Made by a program: the position numbers and the translations under genes | The notes under the pieces: generated by a model | What the model was told of the DNA's origin: nothing | Database searches by the model: none | The model's input: the letters and a program-made list of their open reading frames with translations, nothing else | Shown here: positions 36,937 through 45,865 of the stretch, piece after piece | Position numbering within the stretch: position 1 is the first letter of the stretch | How the letters are laid out: every line of letters begins with the position of its first letter | Assembly: GCF_015234135.1 (NCBI RefSeq) | Contig: NZ_JADGIK010000001.1 | Coordinates: 124,001-188,000, forward strand | Length of the DNA: 64,000 bases | DNA from: Faecalibacter rhinopitheci | Lineage (GTDB): Bacteria; Bacteroidota; Bacteroidia; Flavobacteriales; Weeksellaceae | Direction: 5' to 3'

Positions 36937-37249
36937 AACTAAAATCTCCTAAATGTTCCATTTCACTAGAAAATCCTAAAACACTAGTACCAAATTTCTG
37001 AATCAATTTTTGTTGAATTTCAACTAAGAAATTGTTTTTAAATTGATCTAATGTCAATTCATCTTTCACAAAGAATTGAATAGAATATGTTTTCATCCCA
37101 GGCTCCACATGAGATGTTACTTTCCCAAAACGAGCACCTAAAAAACATTTTGTATTTAAGTAATCTTGAATATTTTCTTCTTTAAACCAAGTAAGCCAAT
37201 CTTCGTGCACACTATCTTCCACAACAAATGTTGTATTGTATAATATCAT
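36935..37249 (-). CDS. DUF4286 family protein
   Basis: A 104-aa protein starting MILYNTTFVVEDSVHEDWLTWF, which matches the DUF4286 family (ferredoxin-like alpha/beta fold, related to antibiotic-biosynthesis-monooxygenase-like dimeric barrels). Its function is unknown. I use the ATG at 37249 because a perfect −7 box TATCTTTG (37263-37270, minus) ends 13 bp upstream. A longer in-frame start at 37273 would precede the transcription start. Confidence 0.88.
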   Translation of the reverse strand: MILYNTTFVVEDSVHEDWLTWFKEENIQDYLNTKCFLGARFGKVTSHVEPGMKTYSIQFFVKDELTLDQFKNNFLVEIQQKLIQKFGTSVLGFSSEMEHLGDFS

Positions 37250-37262
37250 ATTTAATTTTTTG

Positions 37263-37270
37263 CAAAGATA
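37263..37270 (-). promoter_or_regulatory. DUF4286 −7 box
   Basis: On the minus strand TATCTTTG followed by CA is a perfect TAnnTTTG match. It decides the start of the DUF4286 gene (37249, not 37273). Confidence 0.55.
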
Positions 37271-37308
37271 CACGTCTTTTTGGACTGAATTAAAAACAAA
37301 ATAATGAG

Positions 37309-37336
37309 TTTGAATAAATTTTTATCCTTAACTTTA
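37309..37336 (+). promoter_or_regulatory. Promoter of the M20 dipeptidase gene
   Basis: TTTG (37309-37312), a 16-bp spacer and TAACTTTA (37329-37336) precede the ATG at 37361. The −7 box has A in place of the last G, and the spacer is short, so this is a moderate match. Confidence 0.4.
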
Positions 37337-37360
37337 TCTCATTATTCATAAAAAATAAAC

Positions 37361-38743
37361 ATGAACAATACGCAACAATTTATCCAAGAAAATAAACAAC
37401 GATTTCTTGATGAATTAATCGAATTACTTAAAATACCTTCAATCAGTGCTGATACAGCTTATACACAAGATGTAAATAATGCAGCTGAATTAATTGCTAA
37501 ATATTTAGTAGAAGCTGGAGCAGATAATGTTGAAATTTGTGAGACTGAAGGATTTCCTGTCGTGTATGGTGATAAAATAATCGACCCTTCAAAACCTACT
37601 GTTTTAGTATATGGACACTATGATGTACAACCTGCTGATCCATTAGAATTATGGGAATCTGGTCCTTTTGAACCCGTTATTAAAAAAACTGAAATTCATC
37701 CAGACGGAGCTATTTTTGCTCGAGGTTCTGCAGATGATAAAGGTCAAATGTTTATGCATGTTAAAGCTTTTGAAGCTCTTAATAAAACAAACGAACTTCC
37801 TTGTAACGTAAAATTTATGATTGAAGGTGAAGAAGAAATTGGATCTCCTTCTTTAGTGAATTTTGTAAAAAATAATAAAGAGAAATTAAAAAATGACATC
37901 ATTTTAATTTCTGATACTTCTATGATATCTAATGATCAACCATCTATATCTGTAGGATTGCGTGGATTATCATATGTAGAAGTTGAAGTAAAAGGTGCTG
38001 ATCGTGATATGCACTCTGGTGTTTATGGTGGTGCAGTTCCTAATCCTTTAAATGTTTTAGCTGGTATGATTGCTAAATTAATTGATGAGGAAGGAAAAAT
38101 CACAATTCCTGGATTCTATGATAATGTTATTGAATTATCTAACGAAGAAAGAAATGAAATGGCTAAAATACCTTTCAGTGAAGAAGATTATAAAAAATCT
38201 ATTGGTATCTCTGATGTACAAGGTGAAAAAGGTTATAGTACTATTGAAAGAACTTCAATTCGTCCTACACTAGATGTTAACGGAATGTGGGGAGGATATA
38301 TTGGTAAAGGTGCCAAAACTGTGATTCCATCTCAAGCATTTGCCAAAATATCAATGCGTTTAGTACCAGGTCAAAAGCATGAAGATATTACAGAAAAATT
38401 CATGAATTATTTTCCAACTTTAGCACCCTCTTCAGTTGTGGTAAAAGTTACTCCACATCATGGTGGTAAACCTTATATCCTACCAACTGACGATAAAGGT
38501 TACCAAGCAGCGAAAAAAGCCTTAGCTCAAACTTTTGAGAAAGAAGCTTTACCTGAGAGAGCTGGTGGATCAATTCCTATTGTTGCATTATTTGAAGAAG
38601 AATTAGGTACTAAATCAGTTTTAATGGGATTTGGTTTAAATTCTGATGTGATTCATTCACCAAATGAACATTATGGTTTATTTAATTTCTTTAAAGGAAT
38701 TGAAACTATTCCATATTTCTTTAAATATTATACAGAAGGATAA
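37361..38743 (+). CDS. M20 family dipeptidase
   Basis: A 460-aa zinc metallopeptidase of family M20 (carnosinase/PepV-like). The metal-binding segments are VYGHYDVQPAD, ARGSADDKGQ, EGEEEIGSPS and a C-terminal IHSPNEHYG. DMHSGVYGG marks the lid/dimerisation domain of the CNDP-like subgroup. It has no signal peptide and is probably a cytoplasmic dipeptidase. It has its own promoter and terminator. Confidence 0.93.
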   Translation: MNNTQQFIQENKQRFLDELIELLKIPSISADTAYTQDVNNAAELIAKYLVEAGADNVEICETEGFPVVYGDKIIDPSKPTVLVYGHYDVQPADPLELWESGPFEPVIKKTEIHPDGAIFARGSADDKGQMFMHVKAFEALNKTNELPCNVKFMIEGEEEIGSPSLVNFVKNNKEKLKNDIILISDTSMISNDQPSISVGLRGLSYVEVEVKGADRDMHSGVYGGAVPNPLNVLAGMIAKLIDEEGKITIPGFYDNVIELSNEERNEMAKIPFSEEDYKKSIGISDVQGEKGYSTIERTSIRPTLDVNGMWGGYIGKGAKTVIPSQAFAKISMRLVPGQKHEDITEKFMNYFPTLAPSSVVVKVTPHHGGKPYILPTDDKGYQAAKKALAQTFEKEALPERAGGSIPIVALFEEELGTKSVLMGFGLNSDVIHSPNEHYGLFNFFKGIETIPYFFKYYTEG

Positions 38744-38768
38744 TTTTAATAAAAATATAAATACAAAG

Positions 38769-38798
38769 ATGCCTTAATTTAAAGATTAAGGCATTTTT
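38769..38798 (+). terminator. M20 dipeptidase terminator
   Basis: ATGCCTTAAT (38769-38778) pairs with ATTAAGGCAT (38785-38794), followed by TTTT. It lies only 11 bp before the next gene start. Confidence 0.87.
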
Positions 38799-38808
38799 AC
38801 ATTTTCGT

Positions 38809-39963
38809 ATGACAGATAATACTTTTATAATCGTTGGAGCTGGTATTGCGGGATTATGCTTAGCAAAATCTTTTGAAAAATTGGGAATCAACTATACATT
38901 GTATGAAAAAGCTGGAGAAATTAAAGGCTTAGGTGCTGGTTTTGGATTAGCTTCAAATGCAATGAAAGCTTTTGAAATATTAGGTTATGACAATGAAATT
39001 ATTCCGTTAGGTCATATGCTAAACGATTTTGAAATTCAAGATTGGAAAGAAAAAACTATCCTAAAAGCTGATACAAATCGATTAAAAGAAAATTATAAAA
39101 CGGATAATTTTGCTATACATCGCGCAGATTTACATCATTACTTATATCATTCTATTAATCGAAAAAATGTTGTAACAGGTAAAAAAGTAATTGATATTCA
39201 ACAAAATTTTGAAGTAGTTATTCTTCATTTTGATGATGAATCATCTGCAACAGCAAATTTTGTGATTGCAGCAGATGGTATTAATTCTGTTATTCGTCAG
39301 AAATTAATTCCTAAATCATTGCCAAATTATGCAGGATATATTTGTTGGAGAGGAGTTATTGAAGATGATTCTTATATTTCTAAGAAATCCATAGAAACTT
39401 GGGGACCACAAGGTCGTTTTGGTCTAACACCGCTAAAAAATAATCAAATATATTGGTATGCTTGTAAGAATACTTCGCTAAATAGTGAATTATACAATTG
39501 GGATTTAACCTCTATTCGAAGAAATTTTTCTGAATATTCTGGATTAATCAGATCAACTTTACAGAAAACCAAACAAGAAGACTTGATTACCACACCTATC
39601 ATGGATCTACCTCCTTTAGCAAATTATACATATAATCGCATTTTAATTATAGGAGATGCTGCTCATGCTACTACACCAAATATGGGTCAAGGAGCATGTA
39701 TGGCTATAGAAGATGTATGTGTATTAATAGATGAATTATCTAATAATCCGGAGAATATATTCCTTTGTTTTGAACAATATAATAAGCGTCGTATAAAACG
39801 TACTCAATATATAATTCACACTTCAAGATTAGCAGGAAAAGTAGCTCAAATAGAAAATAAATTTATTACAGAAATAAGAAACTTTGCATTAAGAAAGTTA
39901 CCAACTTCTATTGCTCAAAGTCCGCTAAATGATTTATTAGAACAAGATTTCATGAAAATATAG
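38809..39963 (+). CDS. FAD-dependent monooxygenase
   Basis: A 384-aa class A flavoprotein hydroxylase. It has the dinucleotide-binding motif GAGIAG (residues 10-15), the DG motif AADGINS (about 154-160) and the FAD-ribose motif GDAAHATTPNMGQG (starting at 282). It belongs with the salicylate/6-hydroxynicotinate/zeaxanthin-epoxidase-like enzymes. It does not match the TetX tetracycline-inactivating sequence as I know it. The substrate is unknown, and no catabolic genes lie beside it. Confidence 0.88.
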   Translation: MTDNTFIIVGAGIAGLCLAKSFEKLGINYTLYEKAGEIKGLGAGFGLASNAMKAFEILGYDNEIIPLGHMLNDFEIQDWKEKTILKADTNRLKENYKTDNFAIHRADLHHYLYHSINRKNVVTGKKVIDIQQNFEVVILHFDDESSATANFVIAADGINSVIRQKLIPKSLPNYAGYICWRGVIEDDSYISKKSIETWGPQGRFGLTPLKNNQIYWYACKNTSLNSELYNWDLTSIRRNFSEYSGLIRSTLQKTKQEDLITTPIMDLPPLANYTYNRILIIGDAAHATTPNMGQGACMAIEDVCVLIDELSNNPENIFLCFEQYNKRRIKRTQYIIHTSRLAGKVAQIENKFITEIRNFALRKLPTSIAQSPLNDLLEQDFMKI

Positions 39964-40012
39964 CTTAAACTATAAATTTAAAAAGAATATCATAAATAAT
40001 TATATATCAACA

Positions 40013-40678
40013 CTAAAATGTAAGTTTTTTTATTTTATCTTGATGAATTAAAAATTCTTCAATTAATGTAATATCTTTTATTTTGAAAACAATTTCATAA
40101 ACATAAGATATATTTTCTTCATCGACTTCAATCGATTTACATTCATAAGAAATAATTAATTTTTCTAACTTTTCTATAATTTCATTTCTTACACTAACCT
40201 GATTTTTAGGAATTGTGAATCGAATAATTTTATATGTTTTTTTAGTAATAAATATTTTTGAAATATAATTCCCAAAAAATATTACTAAAAAACTGCATAG
40301 TAAAAATGCAAATGCTATAATAAATTCACCAAAGCCTAAAGACATTCCTATTGCAGCTGCAATCCATATAATTCCTGCTGTTGTAAGCCCACTAACAGTA
40401 ACTCCATCTTTAAAGATTACTCCAGCACCAAGAAATCCTATACCGCTAACAACATACGAAGCGATTCTTGTTGCATCTTCAGAGTCACCTTCTCCCATCT
40501 TGTACGATAAGATGGTAAATAAAGTACTTCCTAGGCATATAATTGTAATAGTTTTGAAACCGGCAGCTTTATCTTTTACCTCTCTTTCTATACCTAATAA
40601 AACACCCGCAATTAGGGAGCAAGCCATTTTTATTATATCTATATTTTCCCAGTTGCTAATAAAACTTTCCCAATTCAT
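40013..40678 (-). CDS. MgtC/SapB family membrane protein
   Basis: A 221-aa inner-membrane protein with about five hydrophobic helices in residues 15-145 and a soluble ACT-like C-terminal domain (about 150-221). The MgtC signature ACSLIAGVLLGIEREVKDKAAGFKT is present, with SYVVSGIGFLGAGVIFKDG. Family members are linked to Mg2+ limitation or, in pathogens, to F-ATPase inhibition and macrophage survival. Nothing here shows which role applies. It is monocistronic. Confidence 0.92.
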   Translation of the reverse strand: MNWESFISNWENIDIIKMACSLIAGVLLGIEREVKDKAAGFKTITIICLGSTLFTILSYKMGEGDSEDATRIASYVVSGIGFLGAGVIFKDGVTVSGLTTAGIIWIAAAIGMSLGFGEFIIAFAFLLCSFLVIFFGNYISKIFITKKTYKIIRFTIPKNQVSVRNEIIEKLEKLIISYECKSIEVDEENISYVYEIVFKIKDITLIEEFLIHQDKIKKLTF

Positions 40679-40810
40679 TATTATTTCATTTAAAGTAATT
40701 TATCTCAAATAAAAGACCAAAACTGTTTGTATTAAAAAAATAACATTTTAAGCTTTTGTCCGGAATAAAGAAATAATTGTCTTAAATGATTGTTTTGTTC
40801 TTTTATATTA

Positions 40811-40823
40811 TATAGACTTTTGC
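40811..40823 (+). promoter_or_regulatory. Putative −7 region of the MFS gene
   Basis: TATAGACTTTTGC resembles the −7 box with a one-base-longer spacer. It lies 14 bp before the chosen ATG (40838) and downstream of an alternative ATG at 40790. Confidence 0.3.
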
Positions 40824-40837
40824 AAATATTCCCTTAT

Positions 40838-42025
40838 ATGCAAAATCAGAATAGTTTACCACTTTGGAATAAAAATTTCCTAAATGTATGTTTAAGCTCA
40901 TTTTTTATATTTACCAACTTTTATTTATTAACCGCAACCTTACCTATTTATGTGAAAAATGATTTAAAAAGTAGTGCAACCGAAATTAGCTTAGTTATTT
41001 CTCTCTACATTTTAGGAACAGTACTATTAAGACCTTTCTCAGGTCTATGGGCAGATAAATTTGGAAAAAGGAAAATGTCTTTACTTTTTTTGACCTTATT
41101 TATAATTTGTAATCTTGCTTATTTCGGAACAACTTCTATAGTTCCTTTATTGATTGTTCGTTTTATCAATGGGTTTGGGTTTGCAGTATCTACAACATCA
41201 ACTTCTGCATTAGCTATGGATTGGATTCCTATAAAAAGAAAAGGCGAAGGAATTGGTTATTTTGGCTTGTTTATGAGTTTAGCCATGGTAATTGGACCTG
41301 CATTGGGTTTATATTTAACCAATAATTTTGATTATACAATTGTATTAACTGTAGCATCTTTATTTGCAATCTTATCTATGCTATTTAGCTATTTTTCTAA
41401 TGAGAAAATAGATCATACACAAATACAAAGTGAGAAACCTGAAGAATATAATGGAATCTATAAATATATTGAAGCTAAATCTTTACCTGTTTCTTTTTCT
41501 GGATTTCTTTTGGCATTTGCTTACAGTTCTATGCTTTCATATATAGGATTATATTGTATAGAGTTGGGATTTCCTGAGGCTGCAATATTATTCTTTATTA
41601 CTCTAGCATTATTAATAATTATACCACGACCAATAATCGGAAAATTATTAGATAAACGCGGACCAAATGCATTAATATTTCCTGGTATATTTTTATTTAT
41701 TTTTGGATTAGTATTACTTTCACAAGCAAATACAGTGTCAATTGTGATTCTTTCAGCTTCTATTATTGGCTTAGGTTACGGTGCAATATTTCCGGCATAT
41801 CAGACTCTTAGTATATCTGCTGCTTCACAAAAAAGAGCTGGTACTGCTTCTGCTACATTTTTCTTATTGTATGACATTGGAGTTGGTGGAGGTTCTTTTA
41901 TCTTTGGTTTAACGTCTGACTCTTTAGGTTTTAGGACTACTTATGTAATTGCAGCTGGAATTACACTATTAAGTTTAATTACTTACATCTTATTAGTAAA
42001 ACCATTCAGAAAGAAATTAAAATAA
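40838..42025 (+). CDS. MFS transporter
   Basis: A 395-aa major facilitator with 12 predicted helices. The loop 2-3 signature appears as RPFSGLWADKFGKRKM and the internal repeat as RPIIGKLLDKRGP. It resembles drug/arabinose-efflux-type (AraJ/YfcJ-like) permeases, but the substrate is unknown. I chose the ATG at 40838 (MQNQNSLPLWNKNF) because the longer frame from 40790 would start upstream of the likely promoter. A terminator follows. Confidence 0.88.
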   Translation: MQNQNSLPLWNKNFLNVCLSSFFIFTNFYLLTATLPIYVKNDLKSSATEISLVISLYILGTVLLRPFSGLWADKFGKRKMSLLFLTLFIICNLAYFGTTSIVPLLIVRFINGFGFAVSTTSTSALAMDWIPIKRKGEGIGYFGLFMSLAMVIGPALGLYLTNNFDYTIVLTVASLFAILSMLFSYFSNEKIDHTQIQSEKPEEYNGIYKYIEAKSLPVSFSGFLLAFAYSSMLSYIGLYCIELGFPEAAILFFITLALLIIIPRPIIGKLLDKRGPNALIFPGIFLFIFGLVLLSQANTVSIVILSASIIGLGYGAIFPAYQTLSISAASQKRAGTASATFFLLYDIGVGGGSFIFGLTSDSLGFRTTYVIAAGITLLSLITYILLVKPFRKKLK

Positions 42026-42026
42026 A

Positions 42027-42062
42027 AAATAACCTATTAAAATTAAATATAATAGGTTATTT
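42027..42062 (+). terminator. MFS gene terminator
   Basis: AAATAACCTATT (42027-42038) pairs with AATAGGTTATTT (42051-42062). It is AT-rich but long and perfect. Confidence 0.7.
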
Positions 42063-42259
42063 ATTGGTTGGTTTAATTAATACCATTATGAATTGATATT
42101 ATAAATCAAATATAGAAATTATTTTATCAAACAAAAACTTTAAATCATTTATTATCAATAATTAACATACTTCAAAAATAACCTTTTATAAAAAAAAATA
42201 AATTATTATCGTATTCCGATAAATTTTAATTTATTTTACAATGAATTTTGTAAGAATAA

Positions 42260-43381
42260 ATGGAAAATACAACAAATACAGACACAGTTTTTAAAACATA
42301 TTTTGATCAAACATTGGAAAGATGTGGATGGAATGATGAAATGCAAAAAGGAATAATTTTTTTTCTTGGTGCAAGTATTATTTCGTTAAACACAGATCAA
42401 ATTTTAAGTAGATTTAAAGACGAAATAAGAATACAAGAAGAGCTTCATCATTTAATACGATTATATGCAAAACCAAATGAAGCTTATGACCCATTTAATG
42501 AGATTGAAACTACTCCTATTTCATCAGCTATACTTACTTACAATCATATTGTATTGCATCAGTTGATAGGTAAAGAAAATCAGATTGAAAAATTTGTAAA
42601 ACAAAATCCCGATGCAACAAGTATTGTATCTGATGCTAGTATTTTAGAAGATTGGACAAAAGAATTTGTAAACGCTAAATATACTCTTAGTGCTACACAT
42701 AAACTAAATAAAATGTTCTTTGAATACATTGGTCAATATCTAAAAGCATTACAACTAGATAATACACAATGTTATGTAGCAGGTATTAATTTCTACCAAA
42801 AATATCAAACTATAGATTTTGAAGGAACTAATTTTTTAAATCTAACGATTATAGATAGCTTATCTCCTATCTTTAAGACTTTAATGCATTATCCTATTCT
42901 ATATACATATCATCCTCAAGAACTGAACTCTAATCATTTATTTAGTTCAATTTTACAGTTTTTCTATATGAATGCAAATACGGATATAGCTAAATACATT
43001 CATAACTATCATCACAACTTATTTTATAAACCAAATACACGAAATCTAAGAAAAGAATGGAATTTTGAGAAGGAAAAACGAGGTATAATCCTTTCTCAAA
43101 TTGTACATAACGCGATAAACATACGTAAAACTGTAATTGGTAATTATAGATCTCATTTTCTACAATCTGATAATTATATCATGAATGAACTAAAGGATCA
43201 AGCTATCACACGTGATGAATTTAAAGCTGGGATTACACATTTAATTGAAAATTTCTATGAAATGAAGATTGAAGATGTAATTGAAAATTATACACATGCA
43301 GAATTTTTGCAAACATGTGCTATTTTATATTACGAAACAGCTGCGCATGCAATGTTAGTAAAGGAATTTAAATCAAACTAA
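42260..43381 (+). CDS. Uncharacterised helical protein
   Basis: A 373-aa cytoplasmic-looking protein I do not recognise. It has no signal peptide, membrane helix, Walker motif or metal motif. Composition is rich in Asn, His, Tyr and Ile, and helices appear throughout. The His-rich segments YIHNYHHNLFYKP and QEELHHLIRL are noticeable. It is preceded by about 200 bp of AT-rich non-coding sequence and followed by its own terminator (43394-43417). It could be a lineage-specific gene. Confidence 0.7.
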   Translation: MENTTNTDTVFKTYFDQTLERCGWNDEMQKGIIFFLGASIISLNTDQILSRFKDEIRIQEELHHLIRLYAKPNEAYDPFNEIETTPISSAILTYNHIVLHQLIGKENQIEKFVKQNPDATSIVSDASILEDWTKEFVNAKYTLSATHKLNKMFFEYIGQYLKALQLDNTQCYVAGINFYQKYQTIDFEGTNFLNLTIIDSLSPIFKTLMHYPILYTYHPQELNSNHLFSSILQFFYMNANTDIAKYIHNYHHNLFYKPNTRNLRKEWNFEKEKRGIILSQIVHNAINIRKTVIGNYRSHFLQSDNYIMNELKDQAITRDEFKAGITHLIENFYEMKIEDVIENYTHAEFLQTCAILYYETAAHAMLVKEFKSN

Positions 43382-43393
43382 TTATATATTACT

Positions 43394-43417
43394 AAGCCTT
43401 AGAAATAAGGCTTTTTT
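43394..43417 (+). terminator. Terminator after the 373-aa gene
   Basis: AAGCCTTA (43394-43401) pairs with TAAGGCTT (43406-43413) around GAAA, followed by a T run. Confidence 0.82.
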
Positions 43418-43428
43418 ATTCTTGCTAA

Positions 43429-43986
43429 ATGAACAAATTTTTTGGTATATTATTTCAAGTGTTATTTCTTAGTCCATTTGTCTTATTTATCCTTTTTTCA
43501 AGTTTAGATCATTTAACCTCGCTTCGTAAATTAGTATTTTTAGCTCTTATTACTATACTTCTTTTTTTTGGAATTGCACAACCAAAATTTTATAAGATAA
43601 GACCCGAAAAAGATGACTCTCTTACAATCATTATAGTAATGATTGGAGCAATATTAACCTACAGTTTACAAAATTATGTTAATCTAAATCCGATTTTATC
43701 AGCAGGATTAATAGGAACATTAGCTACACTTATTGATAAAAGAATTCAATTAAAATTATCCATTTCTTTGCCTATTTATTGTGGTGCTTTTGTAGGAATG
43801 ACTAACCCAAATATTCACTTTCCATTTTGGATAATTGGGCTCAATGGTTTAATTGCAGGAATACTATTTTACTACAGTAAAAGTTTTTATGGCGGAATTG
43901 GAGGTAAATTAGGAACTATAGCATTTGCATCTGTATTAGCAGGATTGTTTATATTTAAATGGTTTACAAATGATCTTTATTTTTAA
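43429..43986 (+). CDS. Uncharacterised membrane protein, first of a homologous pair
   Basis: A 185-aa protein with about six hydrophobic helices. Its C-terminal half has GAFVGMTNPNIHF and YGGIGGKLGTIAFASVL. The same two motifs recur in the next gene, which overlaps by 17 bp and must be co-translated. No family is recognised. The conserved Gly-rich turns inside helices suggest a channel or transporter fold, but this is inference. It starts 12 bp after a terminator hairpin, so its promoter is unclear. Confidence 0.75.
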   Translation: MNKFFGILFQVLFLSPFVLFILFSSLDHLTSLRKLVFLALITILLFFGIAQPKFYKIRPEKDDSLTIIIVMIGAILTYSLQNYVNLNPILSAGLIGTLATLIDKRIQLKLSISLPIYCGAFVGMTNPNIHFPFWIIGLNGLIAGILFYYSKSFYGGIGGKLGTIAFASVLAGLFIFKWFTNDLYF

Positions 43987-44362
43987 GGTACTAGTTTGTT
44001 ATGTAACTTATTGGTTAACATATCGACTAAATCATCAATACCAATTAGGCGCAGTTAAAGCATCAGCATATTTAGCTCTTATCATAGGAAGTATTTATCA
44101 ATTACTAATTGCCTTAAATTTTGAAATTGAAAAATTTAGAGATTATTTTTTAATTATGATGGGTGCAACATTCATGGGAATGATAGCAAATGTTCATCGA
44201 CATCAATCAATTGATTTTATTATATCATCTATCATATTTTGTACACTTTACCACAATAGTTCTGTATATTTTAATGGACTTGGAGGACTTCTAGGTACAA
44301 TAGCTTGCATTAGCATTTTATGCGTATTTGGAATAGAAAGAATCATTAAATTAATTAAATAA
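43970..44362 (+). CDS. Uncharacterised membrane protein, second of a homologous pair
   Basis: A 130-aa protein with about four hydrophobic helices. The motifs GATFMGMIANVHRHQ and FNGLGGLLGTIACISIL align with GAFVGMTNPNIHF and YGGIGGKLGTIAFASVL of the preceding gene, at about the same distance apart, so the two are homologous. The start overlaps the first gene by 17 bp. The pair probably forms a hetero-oligomer; the function is unknown. A bidirectional terminator follows. Confidence 0.75.
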   Translation: MIFIFKVLVCYVTYWLTYRLNHQYQLGAVKASAYLALIIGSIYQLLIALNFEIEKFRDYFLIMMGATFMGMIANVHRHQSIDFIISSIIFCTLYHNSSVYFNGLGGLLGTIACISILCVFGIERIIKLIK

Positions 44363-44404
44363 TTGAATTTGATATTATACTTAATCGACATCTATTTATA
44401 CAAA

Positions 44405-44438
44405 ATAAAAAAGCATCTCTGAATAGAGATGCTTTTTT
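44405..44438. terminator. Bidirectional terminator between membrane pair and efflux operon
   Basis: AAAAAAGCATCTCT (44407-44420) pairs with AGAGATGCTTTTTT (44425-44438) around GAAT. Confidence 0.92.
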
Positions 44439-44458
44439 ATTTAATAAAGAATTGAAAT

Positions 44459-45865
44459 TTATTTCCATCCTCCACCTACAGAACGGTATAATTCTACGAC
44501 AGAATTAAGTTTTGTAAGTCTTGCATTAATGGCATTTAATTCAGCATTTAATGCTGCTTCACGAGCAGTAATAACTTCTAAATAATTGGCCATACCATAT
44601 GCTAATAATTCTTCTGAATATTCAATAGATTGATTATACAATTCAGCTTCTTTGTCTTTCAAAGGAATTTTTTGATCGGCTGCTTCATATCGAGCTAATG
44701 CATCTGAGACTTCCTTACTTGCTGTAAGTATAGTTTGTTTATATGCTAACAAAGCCTTTTCTTCATTTGCTAAAGCAACTTCTTTTGCTGTTTTGATTTG
44801 ACGTTTTTGCAAAATTGGTTGAGCCAATCGAGCAACTACATTCGCAAATAATGATTGTGCATCAAATAATTTATCAATATCAATACCTTGTAATCCACCA
44901 GTAGCCGTTAAAGATAAAGATGGATAGAAATTAGCATTCGCAATATTCACATTCTCAAAAGCATTAACCAAAGCAAATTCAGCAGCTTTGACGTCCGGAC
45001 GATTTTCTAAAATCTGTGCAGGTAATCCAACACCTAAAGACGAATAGATTTGTTGATTTTCGATCGTTCCACGCTCAATTACTTGAGGAGTTTCACCTAA
45101 TAAAACGCTTAAAACATTTTCGTTAAGCTTAATATTAGCATCTACATCAACTAATAATGCTTTCGCATTAAATAATTGCGCTTCTGTTTGGTTAACGGCA
45201 ACTTGCGTTACATTTCCTGCTTCTTTTAATGCTTTAATTGTTTCTAAACTTTGCTCACGGAAACCAATTGTTTTCACAATCGCTTTCTTCTGTTCGTCTA
45301 AAGCAATTAATTGATAGTAAGTATTTGCAATGGTAGATACAATATTCGTTTGCACTGCTTTGTGCGCTTCTACCGTTTGTAAATAATTGGCAGTTGCTCC
45401 TCTATAATTACTCCTAATTTTTCCCCAAATATCTGCTTCCCAAGAAAAATTCCCTGTCACATCATATTGAGATAAAGATTGAGAACCTGTAATACGACCA
45501 AATTGCGTATTCGCTGAAGTCTTTGTGTAAGTATATCCAGGTCCAACCGATAAAGTTGGTAAATAACCTGCTTTACCTTGTTTCACATAAGCTTCTGTGA
45601 CAGCAATATTTTGTAAAGCTGTACGAATATCTAAGTTATTCTGTAAACCTTTTGTAATGTAAGCTTTTAACGTTGGGTCAGAGAAAAACTCTTGCCAAGA
45701 AACATCGGCGATCGTTTGATCTTGTGAAGCGACAATATCAGTTCTAAATTGGGCTTCTTTTTGTACGTCACCTGGACGTGTATAGTCTTTCGCTACAAAA
45801 CACGATTGAATAGAAAACAATCCAAAGGCAATTAACGAAACTTTTAAAATTCTAAACTTTTTCAT
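44459..45865 (-). CDS. RND efflux outer-membrane channel (TolC/NodT family)
   Basis: A 468-aa outer-membrane lipoprotein (lipobox IQSC, Cys22) of the NodT/OprM group, the exit duct of a tripartite pump. Two repeats of the outer-membrane-efflux domain are seen, with VSWQEFFSDPTLKAYI, ENRPDVKAAEFALVNAFENVNIANANFYPSLSLTA and a C-terminal VVELYRSVGGGWK. It is the last gene of the operon; its ATG overlaps the stop of the pump gene by one base (TAATG), so translation is coupled. Confidence 0.94.
   Translation of the reverse strand: MKKFRILKVSLIAFGLFSIQSCFVAKDYTRPGDVQKEAQFRTDIVASQDQTIADVSWQEFFSDPTLKAYITKGLQNNLDIRTALQNIAVTEAYVKQGKAGYLPTLSVGPGYTYTKTSANTQFGRITGSQSLSQYDVTGNFSWEADIWGKIRSNYRGATANYLQTVEAHKAVQTNIVSTIANTYYQLIALDEQKKAIVKTIGFREQSLETIKALKEAGNVTQVAVNQTEAQLFNAKALLVDVDANIKLNENVLSVLLGETPQVIERGTIENQQIYSSLGVGLPAQILENRPDVKAAEFALVNAFENVNIANANFYPSLSLTATGGLQGIDIDKLFDAQSLFANVVARLAQPILQKRQIKTAKEVALANEEKALLAYKQTILTASKEVSDALARYEAADQKIPLKDKEAELYNQSIEYSEELLAYGMANYLEVITAREAALNAELNAINARLTKLNSVVELYRSVGGGWK

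Noticed and set aside
38809-39963. FAD monooxygenase as a TetX tetracycline-inactivating enzyme
   Set aside because: The cofactor motifs are shared by the whole class, but the sequence outside them does not resemble TetX as known to me, and no resistance-element context is present.
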